Notes: generated from the letters alone by a model not told the origin. A stretch of 64,000 nucleotides of DNA from Streptomyces sp. WM6386 (GCF_000972385.1 NZ_JXTE01000033.1:22278-86277), one strand, 5' to 3'; counted from the stretch's first letter, positions 19,759 to 28,872 are shown. A program made the numbers and translations.

Positions 19759-20127
19759 CTACGCTCCGCGCTCCCCCGCACTGCGCTCCACACAGAACTC
19801 GTTCCCCTCCGGATCGGCCAGCACCGCCCATCCCGTACCGTCCGGCTTGCGCCGGTCGTCGAAGAGCCTGGCGCCCAGGCCGAGCAGCCGCTCGACCTCC
19901 TGATCCCGGGTGCGGTCCTGCGGCTGGATGTCGAAGTGGATCCGGTTCTTGGCCGTCTTGGGCTCCGCGACGGTGACGAAGAGCAGACCCGCGGCCTCGA
20001 TCAGCGCCTCCTCGTCGCCGGGGTGGTCGTCCTCGTGCAACGGCAGGCCAAGGACCTGGGACCAGAAGCCGGCGAGGGCGTAGGCGTCGGCGCAGTCGAT
20101 CGTCGTGTGACGGATGGCGGAAGTCAT
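19759..20127 (-). CDS. VOC-family protein, single domain
   Basis: 122 residues, one Glyoxalase_6 domain: AYALAGFWSQVLGLPL at the start and VLADPEGNEFCV near the end, with NRIHFDI in between. It resembles each half of the protein at 17325. The last residues (ERSAGERGA) are coded by repetitive GC-rich DNA. Substrate unknown. Divergent from the secreted protein at 20228. Confidence 0.8.
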   Translation of the reverse strand: MTSAIRHTTIDCADAYALAGFWSQVLGLPLHEDDHPGDEEALIEAAGLLFVTVAEPKTAKNRIHFDIQPQDRTRDQEVERLLGLGARLFDDRRKPDGTGWAVLADPEGNEFCVERSAGERGA

Positions 20128-20227
20128 ACGGCGGATTCTTGTGCAGTGCCTTCGCAGAGATCAATGCGCTTGTCGAGGAGATCGACGCGCGCGGCAACCA
20201 TTCCGTCGGCTGCGGCCACTTCAGAAC

Positions 20228-21619
20228 ATGACTTCTGCACCACGCACCACGCGCCACCGCCGAATCCGGGGCGCCCGCAAGCCACTGATCGCGGGGCTCG
20301 CCGCCACGGCCGCGCTCGTCGGCGCCTGGTACGCGACCGCCGGGGCGAGCACGGCCACCGGGCTCACCGTGTCCACCACCACGGTGTCCCTGTCCGCCAA
20401 GTTCCCCTATCTGTCGGCGGGTTACAACAACAGCCGCGAGTGGACGCGCACCGCGACGGCGGCCGCCCCGAACGGCACCCTGCGGGTGGCCTGGCCCGCC
20501 TCCGACGGCATCCACGTCACCCCGCTGACGGCGGCCGGCAAGCGTTCGGGCTCGGACACGATCGTCAAGGGCGCCAAGGAGGTCGGCGGGCTGGTCGCGC
20601 ACAACAACGGCTTCGCGCTGCTCACCCGGGTCTCCGACACCAACAAGTGGAAGGAGACGGCGGCCGCGATCGTCCGCTACACGAACGGCAAGAAGACCTT
20701 CCAGACCAAGCTCACCGGCACCGCCACCAACGACACGTCCCCCACCCTCGACGGCCAGCTCACCTGGAACGGCACCAAGTACGGCGCCTACTTCGTGGTC
20801 CACGGCGCGGGCGGCTTCGCCGACGGGCACTTCGGCGACAAGCTGTCGTACCTCAGCAGCACGGGCAAGAAGCTGAGCGGCGGCTGGAGTTGGGGCTGCA
20901 GCCACAACGAGGGCATCGCCCTGCACGCCGAGATGTCCGGCGCCTTCACCTCCCTCTGCTTCGACGACTGGCGCTCGGGCCTGTTCGTGTCCACCGGTAT
21001 CGGCGCCCCCGACGTCGCGCCGGTCGTGCAGCGCGAGCAGTGCTGGGCGGGTTACTGCGGCGGTACGTTCCCGGGTCGTACGGGCGACCTGGTGAAGTCC
21101 GCCACCGGCCGCTACGCCACCGCGTTCGCCTCCCGCGGTGCCGCGTCGGCCAAGAAGAACCCCGACGACTCCAGCGGGCGCGGCTGGAGCGTCACGCCGA
21201 AGACCGGCACCCACCAGGTCGCCGTCGCGTTCATGAAGAACCGCAACTCCGGTCCCGGCAAGGCGGTCTACCTCTCCACCACCAAGGGCACGGACCACGT
21301 CAACGTCCGCCTCGCCCCGTACGGCAAGGACCGGCTCCTGCTCTCCTGGGAGTCGGTCAAGAACGCCACGTGCAAGGCCGGCACCTGCACCGGCACCTTC
21401 GCGGGCACCCATCTGCGGCTCATCGACTGGAACGGCAAGTTCCAGGGCGCGGACAAGATCGTGAACACCCGGATCACCGGTGACATCGCGGTCCAGAAGG
21501 ACTCCACGCTGACCTGGGCGTCCCTGCCCGTCACCCCGTCGTACGCATCCGCCCTCACCGGGGCGTCCCCGACGACCAAGACGCTGAAGATCAGCCGCCT
21601 GACCGTTCCTAAAGACTGA
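20228..21619 (+). CDS. secreted protein of unknown function, 463 aa
   Basis: N-terminal arginine-rich stretch and hydrophobic segment (LIAGLAATAALVGAWYATAG) form a signal or anchor. The body has repeated blade-like elements with W and D/N-G turns (REWTRTATAAAPNGTLRVAWPASDGIHV; KLSYLSSTGKKLSGGWSWGCSHNEG), suggesting a beta-propeller, and several cysteines (WGCSHNEG, QCWAGYCGG, ATCKAGTCTG) likely in disulfides. I recognise no catalytic motif. ATG at 20228 is taken as the start preceding the signal. Its stop overlaps the stop of the convergent TnpB-like gene by 11 bases. Confidence 0.75.
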   Translation: MTSAPRTTRHRRIRGARKPLIAGLAATAALVGAWYATAGASTATGLTVSTTTVSLSAKFPYLSAGYNNSREWTRTATAAAPNGTLRVAWPASDGIHVTPLTAAGKRSGSDTIVKGAKEVGGLVAHNNGFALLTRVSDTNKWKETAAAIVRYTNGKKTFQTKLTGTATNDTSPTLDGQLTWNGTKYGAYFVVHGAGGFADGHFGDKLSYLSSTGKKLSGGWSWGCSHNEGIALHAEMSGAFTSLCFDDWRSGLFVSTGIGAPDVAPVVQREQCWAGYCGGTFPGRTGDLVKSATGRYATAFASRGAASAKKNPDDSSGRGWSVTPKTGTHQVAVAFMKNRNSGPGKAVYLSTTKGTDHVNVRLAPYGKDRLLLSWESVKNATCKAGTCTGTFAGTHLRLIDWNGKFQGADKIVNTRITGDIAVQKDSTLTWASLPVTPSYASALTGASPTTKTLKISRLTVPKD

Positions 21620-23294
21620 GCGGGAGTGAGTCCTGTTGCCAGGATTCATGCTCAGCCGAACGCCCCGAACGGTGTTGGGCGTTCTGGTTGCCCGCATTCG
21701 CTCCGCGGTCCGGCGGCACGGATCGGGTCCGTGGTCCGGGGACGGGAGGGCGGGGTCCCTCACGCCCGGGGGCACGCCGGTCGGCCTGGACGGTCCGATG
21801 CCCGTGCACATCGCGCTGGTGTGCACGGGGCGGTGCCGTCCGTCGCCGGATCGGGTGCCCCAGGGCGCGCCTTCCGATCGCCACGGCGGCAGCGTCGTGG
21901 CGAGTCGTCTTCCTGTTTTTGTGGGTGAGGGCCTTCTGCCAGTGCTGGGCGCCCCAGCGGCTGGTGTAGGCCGGGTCGACCGCGATGATCGTGATGCCGG
22001 TCTGGTCGGCCATGGAGGTCAGCCGGGCGCGGAGCCTGCCGGTGGGCATCCCGGAGATCAACTGGCGGAAGCGTTTGCGGAGGCCGTGCTTCTCGCGGGT
22101 CTTCTCGGCGCCGAAGTCCAGGTCCTCGACCGCGATGGCCTGCACGCCGCAGGTGCGGGCCCAGTTGAGCAGCCGGGTCAGGGCGTGGCGGACCTGAGCA
22201 TCACGGTGATCGGCGCTACCCGTGAGGTCGTAGAAGAAGCGGCGCGGGGGGCCGGTCGGGTTGCCGTGGACGTCGAGGCGCCAGGCGGCCAGGTGGTCGG
22301 CGTTCATGTCGACGCCGATCACCCCGTGCGCGAGGGTGGCGGCGATCGAGACGGCCTGCACCACCGGGATCTGCCAGGACGCGGTCAGATACCAGCGGCC
22401 CCGGTCGACGTCGTAGTGGATGCGGTAGGCCACCGCCCGATTCGCCGCCACCCGGTCCGCCCACTCCTGCCCCCGGTGGGCAAAGCCGACCCGGCAGGCC
22501 AGGACGTACCGGCCGTGCGGAGCATTGGCCAGATCAGTGAGCGGGGCCGGGAGTTTGATGCTGACCTCGCCGTCCGGGCTGGCGCGGATCGTCTCGTTCC
22601 CGAACCGCTTCCCCGACTCGCCGTCGGCCTGCAGGAACCAGCGCTCCGCCTCCCACCGCCGACGCCAGTCGCTCGCAGTCAACCCGGCGTCTGCCAGGTG
22701 GTGCCGAGTGCGGGCCAGCCGTTTCCCGCCCCGCACCACATGCACGACGCCGGCCTCGTGGTCTGCCCGCTCGCGCTCCAGCCGGTCTTCGAGGACGTGC
22801 AGGCAGCGGGCCTTGGCATGCCACTCCCGCCTGCTGCGGTAGCCGCCCGGCGCGTGCTTCGAGCCCTTCGCGCCGACCGGCAGCGACAGCCGGTGCGCGA
22901 TCGTGCGGATCCCCGCCTCAAGGGACTGGACGTGGGCGAGCTGGCCACGCCGGGCGAGCGCCCACTGATCAGGCGTGGCCTTGGTGAGTGAACCGGCCCA
23001 CCTCGACGACGACACAGGCGTCAGACCCCTCTTACGCGCCGCCCACGTCTCCGCGGAATGCTCCAGCCCTTCCGCGCACCGCACCCTCAAGTCCCGCGAG
23101 GCGAGCGCACCGAGGTGCGCGCCGACCAGCGCGAGCACCGTCTCATCGGCGGGCGTGAGCTGTTTCAACCGGGTGCGGACCGCCACGCCCGAGGGGCAGG
23201 GCGCGACAAACGACGCCGCAAGCTCCCGCAACCCGCCCACCCCACACCCCCCATACAGCCCCTCGAAAACCCGCTCATCACACCCAACGAGCAC
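21609..23294 (-). CDS. TnpB-like RuvC nuclease (IS200/IS605-type), without zinc ribbon
   Basis: 561 residues. The C-terminal half carries a split RuvC-like site: Asp329 in IGVDMNADHLAAW, Glu390 in AIAVEDLDF and Asp467 in TTRHDAAAVAIGR, all intact. The OrfB-like N-terminal half includes a wedge/REC-like segment (GESGKRFGNETIRAS...KLPAPL). Between the second and third catalytic residues, where TnpB normally holds CxxC-CxxC, it reads DPAYTSRWGAQHWQKALTHKNRKTTRHD with no cysteine (shown here as one family hallmark). No TnpA is nearby. After residue 480 the chain is low-complexity Arg/Pro-rich, overlapping a structured DNA region that looks like an omega-RNA. TnpB proteins are RNA-guided DNA nucleases; activity here is inferred. 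The GTG start at 23294 is uncertain. Confidence 0.8.
   Translation of the reverse strand: MLVGCDERVFEGLYGGCGVGGLRELAASFVAPCPSGVAVRTRLKQLTPADETVLALVGAHLGALASRDLRVRCAEGLEHSAETWAARKRGLTPVSSSRWAGSLTKATPDQWALARRGQLAHVQSLEAGIRTIAHRLSLPVGAKGSKHAPGGYRSRREWHAKARCLHVLEDRLERERADHEAGVVHVVRGGKRLARTRHHLADAGLTASDWRRRWEAERWFLQADGESGKRFGNETIRASPDGEVSIKLPAPLTDLANAPHGRYVLACRVGFAHRGQEWADRVAANRAVAYRIHYDVDRGRWYLTASWQIPVVQAVSIAATLAHGVIGVDMNADHLAAWRLDVHGNPTGPPRRFFYDLTGSADHRDAQVRHALTRLLNWARTCGVQAIAVEDLDFGAEKTREKHGLRKRFRQLISGMPTGRLRARLTSMADQTGITIIAVDPAYTSRWGAQHWQKALTHKNRKTTRHDAAAVAIGRRALGHPIRRRTAPPRAHQRDVHGHRTVQADRRAPGREGPRPPVPGPRTRSVPPDRGANAGNQNAQHRSGRSAEHESWQQDSLPLSL
21625..21760 (-). ncRNA. candidate omega-RNA (guide RNA scaffold) of the TnpB-like gene
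   Basis: TnpB guide RNAs overlap the 3' end of tnpB and end in a hairpin next to the element's right end. Here, on the minus strand, a stem GAACGCCC/GGGCGTTC (arms 21677-21684 and 21658-21665, 8 bp) is followed by GAATCCTG-gcaa-CAGGACTC (21646-21629, 7 of 8 pairs), like the terminal hairpin of known omega-RNAs. The overlapping protein tail is low-complexity, as expected if the DNA is constrained as RNA. The guide would start near 21628 and read towards lower coordinates. Limits are approximate. Confidence 0.45.
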
Positions 23295-23514
23295 TATCCG
23301 GAAAGGTCACATATTCGATGGACGAACCCTGATTCCCCCCGGGACAGCAGCACTCAGCTGTCGGCCGGGAACCTCCACACTCACTCACACACGCCAGAAG
23401 GCACTCCTACTCAGTCAAACCCCAGCAGTTCCCAACCCCCTGACCGCGTACAACCACTTCCCCGTCCGGCGTGTCTCCCAGGTGCGATGCACGCGGACGG
23501 GGGAGGTCGGTGCG
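23295..23514. other. upstream region of the TnpB-like gene
   Basis: AT-richer than the surroundings (ggaaaggtcacatattcgatgg at 23298-23320 trimmed). It may hold the left end of a former IS element and the promoters of both divergent genes. I find no clear terminal hairpin or gene. Confidence 0.35.
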
Positions 23515-23919
23515 ATGTCCGGCGAACGGGTCAAGCGGTTCAAGCGGGATGTACAGCGTTTCTTCTGGCTTCCGCCGGACGTGTCGCGCCCGCCCGCCCC
23601 GCTGTGGCCCACCGTGCGGGTCTGGCTGTTCTGCCTGGCGGTCGGGGCGCTGTGCGCGGCTCTCGGCTGGGAGGAGGAGGGCCCCTTCGTGATGATGACG
23701 GTGGTGCTGCTGAGCCTGCTGGACGACGTGTCCGAGGGGGTACGCCACGGCCGGCCCGCCTTCGTGGCCGCCCTGGCGTGCGGCTGGGGCGTGAACATGC
23801 TCGCCCGCGCCTCGGTGCCTTCCTCCGACTCGCTGTGGGGCGAGTACGGCGTCGATGCCCTGTGGACTCTCGTGGCCATGGCGACATTCGTCGCGGTCAG
23901 TCGGCTGCCCCGGCGGTGA
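23515..23919 (+). CDS. small integral membrane protein, 134 aa
   Basis: ATG at 23515 after GGGAGG. Cytoplasmic basic N-terminus (RVKRFKRDVQRFF), then two or three hydrophobic segments (VWLFCLAVGALCAALGW; PFVMMTVVLLSLLDDV; FVAALACGWGVNMLA; VDALWTLVAMATFVAVSRL). No family recognised. The last 23 bases overlap the end of the convergent repeat-protein gene. Confidence 0.7.
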   Translation: MSGERVKRFKRDVQRFFWLPPDVSRPPAPLWPTVRVWLFCLAVGALCAALGWEEEGPFVMMTVVLLSLLDDVSEGVRHGRPAFVAALACGWGVNMLARASVPSSDSLWGEYGVDALWTLVAMATFVAVSRLPRR

Positions 23920-25900
23920 GTGCCCCGATCATCCGGCGTACGACGTCGACGGGCAGCGCCGGATTCCGGGCCGCCGTCTCCGCGTTGCCGGTGCTCGTCC
24001 GCAGCAGCCAGACCAGGAGCCGGGCCGGCAGCCGAGGGTGGAGCGCGGCGGCGTGCCGGATGTGCTCGTGCGGGTCCTCCAGCAGCCTCGCGGCGCCCGC
24101 CGCCGACAGCTGGGGGTCGGTCGCGGCGCGGTACCGCACCTCCTCGTCGGGGTCCCTGCTGAGCCGGTCGACCAGTGCGGGCGTGGACTGCGGGTCGTCC
24201 AGGGCCAGTTGGCGCATGCGTGGGCTCGGGTGGTCGGCGTAACGCAGGAGGCCGTGGCGGGGGAAGTTGGGGTGGCCGCGCGGCCGGTCGGGGGTGCTGA
24301 GGCTGCCGGTCCACCACTGCCACACCTCCAGGAGCATGTCGGCGGGCGCGTCGTCGCAGGACTCGGCCAGGAAGAGCTGGACGACACGGTCCTCGTCCCG
24401 GGCGAGGCGTGCGACGACGTCCGGCGGCAGACGGCGGGCGCGGGCGACGCTTCTGCGGATCAGGGGGTGCGAGGAGGCGGCCAGGCGGCGCATGGCGTCC
24501 TCGTCCTCGTGCAGGGCGACGACCCAGTCGAGGGCCCAGGAGTGCAGGTCCGGGTCGAACTCGAAGTCGATGCGCGCGCGTTGCTCCTCGGTGAGGTCGG
24601 CCCGCTCAGCCACGACGTGGCGGACGCCGGCTTCGCGGTCCTCGGCGAGGAGGGCGACGAGGTCCGGGTCCAGACGCGGGTTGCGAGCCAGAGAGCGGCG
24701 CTCGTCCGACTCGCCGTGCCGTGCCAGGTGCTCGGCCAGGCCCCGCTCCAGGCGGCACGTCTCCAGTGCCTGGCGCCGGATGTCCCGGACCCCCTGGATC
24801 TCCTGGGCTTCGAACACCGCACGGGGCATGGGGTGTTGCCGATGGTGCAGCAGCCGGGCCCGGACGCGCACGGTGCCGTGCGGATCGACCAGCAGCGCCT
24901 CCTGCGCGGCGGCGTCGAGATGGGGCCAGGCCGTCTGGCAGGCCACGGCCCGCACGCCGCCGTCGGGATCGGCGGTCAGCGCGACCGACAGATCGGTGGG
25001 CAAGTACTTGAGGCCCGCCGTCTGGGAGCGCACGCGCGGGGACGGATCGGCGGCAAGTCTGCGGCAGGTGCCTTCGTCGAGTTCGGCCCAGCGCTCGGCG
25101 GCGATCATGGTGAGCAACCACCGCTGGCGCTCGTCCTGCTCGCCGAGGATCACCCGGTCCCACTGCTCGGGAGTGATGTTCGGCTGATGCTCGGCCGCCC
25201 GCATCCGCGTCTTCCAGTCCGGATGGGCCAGGGCGGCGTCCAGGGCTTCTGTCGACAGTGCGCTGTACATCGCATACGAAGACCTGTCCACCAGCTGGGA
25301 CCGCAGCTCCTTCGGGGTGGCCGCGTTGAGCGAGAGCCCGCTCGCCCAGGCGTCGAGCACCTTCTGCGGGGGCTTCGGCCCCTGGAACAGCGACTCCCAG
25401 GCGGCCGCCCGGTCCTCCGCCGTCTCCCGGCCCGCGAGCCGCGCGGCCTCCTCCTGCCGCTCCCTGATCCGGTCGACGGCGACGAGCCAGACGGCGTGCT
25501 CCTCGGTCGTGACGCCCAGCAGGGTGTCCCCGTCCGGCGACAGGGTGAGGAACTCCGGCTGCCCGGGCCGCTCACCGAGCACCCCGGCGAGGTCCCAGTC
25601 GGCGGCGAGCCGGACCCGTATCCACTGCCGGGGCGAGCACCCGGCGTCGACGAGGAACACCCCGTCCCCATCGAGGATCCCCGCCTCGGACGCCAGCCGG
25701 AACCACTGGGCATTGATCTCTGCGACCAGGTCGGCCCGGTCGCAGGCCACCGCCACGGTCGGCTCCGCCTCCCACCTGGCGACATGACGCCACGCGAACG
25801 GAGGCGGCAACACCTCCTCGACCCGTCGCTCCCCCACGACCTCCAGCCCGGCCCGCCCCAGCAGTTCTACGAGTTCATCCGTCCCACCCATGATCCCCAT
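23897..25900 (-). CDS. leucine-rich-repeat-variant (HEAT-like) protein
   Basis: 667 residues. From about residue 200 to the end it consists of helical repeats of the LRV type, with phrases such as LVDRLSRDPDEEVRYRAATDPQLS, LLEDPHEHIRHAAALHP and LAADPSPRVRSQTAGL. The N-terminal 170 residues form a different domain (ARWEAEPTVAVACDRADLVAEINAQW... trimmed) of unknown role. Such solenoids are protein-binding scaffolds. No signal peptide; soluble and acidic. Start at 25900 or the ATG three codons later (25891). It abuts the DUF2264 gene (15 bases) on the same strand, so it may be read through from it. Confidence 0.75.
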   Translation of the reverse strand: MGIMGGTDELVELLGRAGLEVVGERRVEEVLPPPFAWRHVARWEAEPTVAVACDRADLVAEINAQWFRLASEAGILDGDGVFLVDAGCSPRQWIRVRLAADWDLAGVLGERPGQPEFLTLSPDGDTLLGVTTEEHAVWLVAVDRIRERQEEAARLAGRETAEDRAAAWESLFQGPKPPQKVLDAWASGLSLNAATPKELRSQLVDRSSYAMYSALSTEALDAALAHPDWKTRMRAAEHQPNITPEQWDRVILGEQDERQRWLLTMIAAERWAELDEGTCRRLAADPSPRVRSQTAGLKYLPTDLSVALTADPDGGVRAVACQTAWPHLDAAAQEALLVDPHGTVRVRARLLHHRQHPMPRAVFEAQEIQGVRDIRRQALETCRLERGLAEHLARHGESDERRSLARNPRLDPDLVALLAEDREAGVRHVVAERADLTEEQRARIDFEFDPDLHSWALDWVVALHEDEDAMRRLAASSHPLIRRSVARARRLPPDVVARLARDEDRVVQLFLAESCDDAPADMLLEVWQWWTGSLSTPDRPRGHPNFPRHGLLRYADHPSPRMRQLALDDPQSTPALVDRLSRDPDEEVRYRAATDPQLSAAGAARLLEDPHEHIRHAAALHPRLPARLLVWLLRTSTGNAETAARNPALPVDVVRRMIGALTAGAAD

Positions 25901-25915
25901 ACTGCCCGAGGCGGC

Positions 25916-27607
25916 TCAGCCCTCGGCCCCGACCGACACCCCGGAGTCGTCCAGCCGGACCCGCACCTCGCCTCCCGCACGCCAGCGGACCGTCAACTCG
26001 CCCGCTCCATCGGCCCGTACGGTCACGGCCTCGTCCAGCGGTACGGGATCCGCCTCGCCGGTGAGCCGGACGAGCGCGACGAAGAGCGTCCCGCCCTCGC
26101 CGGTGACACCGGTCAGCGCCCCGTCGAGACCGACAGCGGGCAACTCCTGCGCCAGTACACCGTCCCGAGCCGCCCACCCGGTGACCCGCACCGGCGTCCC
26201 GGGCTCGGCTCCGGACACCAGATGGGCCCGCACCTCCACGGCCCCACGCGCCAGCACCACGCTGGTCACCCGCGCTCCCCCACCGGCCGCATGCCGCGAC
26301 GCCACCCACCCGTCGCCCACCCCGAGCGGCTCGATGTCGGTACGGCTCGGATCGTCGCCGACGATCACACTGTTGTCGTAGGACGGTGAGGGCGCCGTCA
26401 CCGTGGAGTACGCGAGGCGCGTGTAGTACGGGTCGTAGCGGACGTCCTCGCTGCCGTGGTTGTGGAGGCGGACCAGACCGTCCGAACTGGTCGACTGGAT
26501 GAGCCAGTTCGGGGCGGCGACCGGTCGGACCTCGTCCGCGCGCTCGACCGGGGACGGCTCCTCCTCTGCCGTCCACACCTCGTGCTCCGGTGGGAGGAGC
26601 AGACCGAGGAAGGCCTTGCTCGCCCAGTACGGGGAGGCGGGGCCCGAATAGCCCTGGAGGACGGCGGAGTCGGGGCCGTGCCAGCCGAGGGTCAGCAGGC
26701 CGTCGGAGTTCACCGCGCCCCGGTCGAGGAAGTACTTCAGCGCCCCGGACGCCAGCCGCCGCGTCTGCCCCGGCGTGAGCGGGGTACGGCCGGTCAGGGC
26801 GCCCAACCACAGGGGGGCCGTCGTGGCGAAACGATAAGTCAGTGAGCGACCCTGGTGCGTGGGGGCGCCGTCGCCGCCGAACAGGCGGGCGTAGTCGGCG
26901 AGGTGGGCCTCCAAACGTTCACCGTATGCAGTCGACAGCCGACTGTCGTCGGCGAACCAGGCGTGCAACACCGGATACAGGTGCATCGCCCAGCCGTTGT
27001 AGTAGTCGAACTTGCGACCCTCGCCGTCGGTGTACCAACCCCCGCCGACGTACCATTCCTCGATCCGCTCAAGACCGCGGTCGATCGCCTTGCGCGAGGC
27101 CTCGGGCTCGTGGCCGATCTCCTGGAGGAAGCCGCCGACGGTGACGGGGAACAACTCCCAGTTGCAGGGCCAGGCCTCGGCGGTCAGTGCGTCGCCGAGC
27201 CAGGAAGCGGCCCGCTGGCGCACCCTGTCGTCCAGCCGGTCCCACAGCAGCGGGCGCGTCAGCCGCAGCGCCACGGCGATCGACGCCGCCTCCACCAGCG
27301 GCTGGCTGCGATCCTCGATACGCGGCCAGACGCCGGACACACCGGCCGCGAGGCCGTCGGCATAGCGCTGGAGGGCGGTCTCGTCCTGACGGAAGGCGGC
27401 CAGCAGGATCGTACGGGCGTACCCCTCCAGTCCGTCGGAGAGCCGCCCCGACCAGCTGGTGCGGTCGCCGGGGAAGTAGTAGAGGGCACCGCCCTCGGCG
27501 GCGTACGGCTCCGTAGCGGCGAGCAAGCCGTCGGCCACGGCCTCCCAGTGGGCACGGGTGTATCCGGTGTACGGGCTACGGATGCGGTCGTCGGGAGGGA
27601 GATGCAT
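25916..27607 (-). CDS. DUF2264 protein, probable glycoside hydrolase-like (alpha/alpha) barrel
   Basis: 563 residues, PF10022. The N-terminal two thirds is an all-helical toroid with the hallmark strings NWELFPVTVGGFLQEIG, YTDGEGRKFDYYNGWAMHLY and HQGRSLTYRFATTAPLW; the rest is a beta-sandwich (about 400-563). I recall that DUF2264 proteins are related to CAZy GH154 (beta-glucuronidases found in arabinogalactan loci); this should be confirmed. No signal peptide, so it likely works on imported oligosaccharides. It is next to a rhamnogalacturonan acetylesterase-like gene and a PL4 lyase. Codons at 26924-26943 are unusually AT-rich and contain one GTATGCAGTC site. Confidence 0.75.
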   Translation of the reverse strand: MHLPPDDRIRSPYTGYTRAHWEAVADGLLAATEPYAAEGGALYYFPGDRTSWSGRLSDGLEGYARTILLAAFRQDETALQRYADGLAAGVSGVWPRIEDRSQPLVEAASIAVALRLTRPLLWDRLDDRVRQRAASWLGDALTAEAWPCNWELFPVTVGGFLQEIGHEPEASRKAIDRGLERIEEWYVGGGWYTDGEGRKFDYYNGWAMHLYPVLHAWFADDSRLSTAYGERLEAHLADYARLFGGDGAPTHQGRSLTYRFATTAPLWLGALTGRTPLTPGQTRRLASGALKYFLDRGAVNSDGLLTLGWHGPDSAVLQGYSGPASPYWASKAFLGLLLPPEHEVWTAEEEPSPVERADEVRPVAAPNWLIQSTSSDGLVRLHNHGSEDVRYDPYYTRLAYSTVTAPSPSYDNSVIVGDDPSRTDIEPLGVGDGWVASRHAAGGGARVTSVVLARGAVEVRAHLVSGAEPGTPVRVTGWAARDGVLAQELPAVGLDGALTGVTGEGGTLFVALVRLTGEADPVPLDEAVTVRADGAGELTVRWRAGGEVRVRLDDSGVSVGAEG

Positions 27608-27645
27608 GGTCTCTCTTTCGGTTCTTTGGAAACGTCCGGTGCGCA

Positions 27646-27686
27646 CCGCGCCCCTCAAGGGGCGCGGGGAACTGCGCGACCAGCCC
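27646..27686. repeat. Streptomyces intergenic palindromic repeat
   Basis: CCGCGCCCCT-ca-AGGGGCGCGG (27646-27667, perfect 10-bp arms) followed by GGAACTGCGCGACCAGCC. I recognise this as one of the most common intergenic repeats of Streptomyces chromosomes; role unknown. Confidence 0.75.
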
Positions 27687-27732
27687 CCACCGGCCCGCGG
27701 CGTCTCACGGCTCAGCAAGCGCGGCGAACAGG

Positions 27733-27768
27733 CCTGGGGCGCCCCGGTTCCGGTCGAGGCGCCCCAGG
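27733..27768 (-). terminator. terminator of the SGNH esterase gene
   Basis: Perfect 11-bp stem CCTGGGGCGCC (27733-27743) / GGCGCCCCAGG (27758-27768) just beyond the stop at 27772. Confidence 0.75.
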
Positions 27769-27771
27769 GGC

Positions 27772-28818
27772 TCATCCCACCCGCACCAGGCCTTTCGGCA
27801 CCAGGTGCTGGGCGAGGAGTTCGTCGCGGACGAGGCCGGCGTACACCGTGGCCCCGTGCACGGAGGTGTGCGTGTTGTCCCGCTTCTCGTTGTAGAGGTA
27901 AATCGCCTTGGAACCCTCGACTCCCAAGGACTCCACGAGCGACTTCGTCCTCGCCGTCAAGTCGATCAGCGGGACGTCCTGCGCGGCGGCGACCGAGCGG
28001 GTGACTGCGGGGTGGTCGACGCCGAGGCCGTTGACCAGGAGTGCGGTGTTGTTGTTCAGGGTGCCGTCGGAGTTGAACCAGCGTCGCACGATCGGCGTCA
28101 CGAGGACAGGCTCACCGCCCTTTTCCCGGATACCCGCGACCAGTGTCTCCAGGTTCGTCCGGTAGGTCACCTCGTCGGTGGTCTTGTCGTTGTGGGCGAG
28201 CTGGACCAGGACGAGGTCGCCGCGGCGGATCAACGGCTGGACGGTGGCGAACAGTTGAGGATTGGACAGGTAGGTCACCGTGCTCTCGCCGGAGTCGGCG
28301 TAGTTGGCGACGGAGAGGCCCTTGCGGAGGTACTGGGGCAACTGCTGGCCCCAGCCGGAGTACGGGTCGCCGGGCTGGTCGCAGACCGTGGAGTCGCCGA
28401 CGAGGAAGATCTGGCGGGCGTGCCGGGCGGGGGTGACCTTGATACCGGCGAGCGCGGGGGCCGAGCCGCCGAGCACGAGGTCCAGGCCGGGGGTGCCCTC
28501 GGCGCCGGTGGGTTCGCCCTCGGGGGTGCGGACGTTCACGGTGAAGCTGCGGGCGGTCCGCTCGCCGGCCGCGACGGCGGTCTCGGGGAGCAGGGAACGC
28601 CGGGTCTCACCGCTGACGCTCGTGCTCGATTCGGCGTCGCCGCCGAGGAGGACCTTCACGTCGTACGTGCCCGCCGGGACGTCGAAGTGACAGGCGGTGG
28701 CGGTGCAGTTCTCGAGGCCGAGCGGGCGGTGCCGCTCGGCTGCGGCGTGGGCCGGGACGGCGGTCAGTGCGGTGCTCAGTGCGACCGTCGCCAGCAGGGC
28801 GAGGTTGAAACGTCTCAT
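27772..28818 (-). CDS. secreted SGNH esterase, rhamnogalacturonan acetylesterase-like (CE12)
   Basis: 348 residues with a Sec signal (LALLATVALSTALTAVPAHA). Residues about 30-125 form a small beta domain seen before SGNH domains; the catalytic domain starts IFLVGDSTVCDQ with Ser143, has the QLAHNDKT block (Asn) and ends with the DNTH motif, Asp314 and His317. Enzymes of this family remove acetyl groups from rhamnogalacturonan I, opening it to lyases. Divergently transcribed from the PL4 lyase with two LacI-like palindromes in the shared promoter region. Confidence 0.85.
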   Translation of the reverse strand: MRRFNLALLATVALSTALTAVPAHAAAERHRPLGLENCTATACHFDVPAGTYDVKVLLGGDAESSTSVSGETRRSLLPETAVAAGERTARSFTVNVRTPEGEPTGAEGTPGLDLVLGGSAPALAGIKVTPARHARQIFLVGDSTVCDQPGDPYSGWGQQLPQYLRKGLSVANYADSGESTVTYLSNPQLFATVQPLIRRGDLVLVQLAHNDKTTDEVTYRTNLETLVAGIREKGGEPVLVTPIVRRWFNSDGTLNNNTALLVNGLGVDHPAVTRSVAAAQDVPLIDLTARTKSLVESLGVEGSKAIYLYNEKRDNTHTSVHGATVYAGLVRDELLAQHLVPKGLVRVG

Positions 28819-28872
28819 TCGAGGCTCCTACGACACACGACAAGGCCTGGCGGCTGGACCGTACCCCTATCG

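Noticed and set aside
21609..23294. Complete insertion sequence
   Set aside because: No TnpA, no target duplication and no convincing left end; I call only the TnpB-like gene and a possible RNA.
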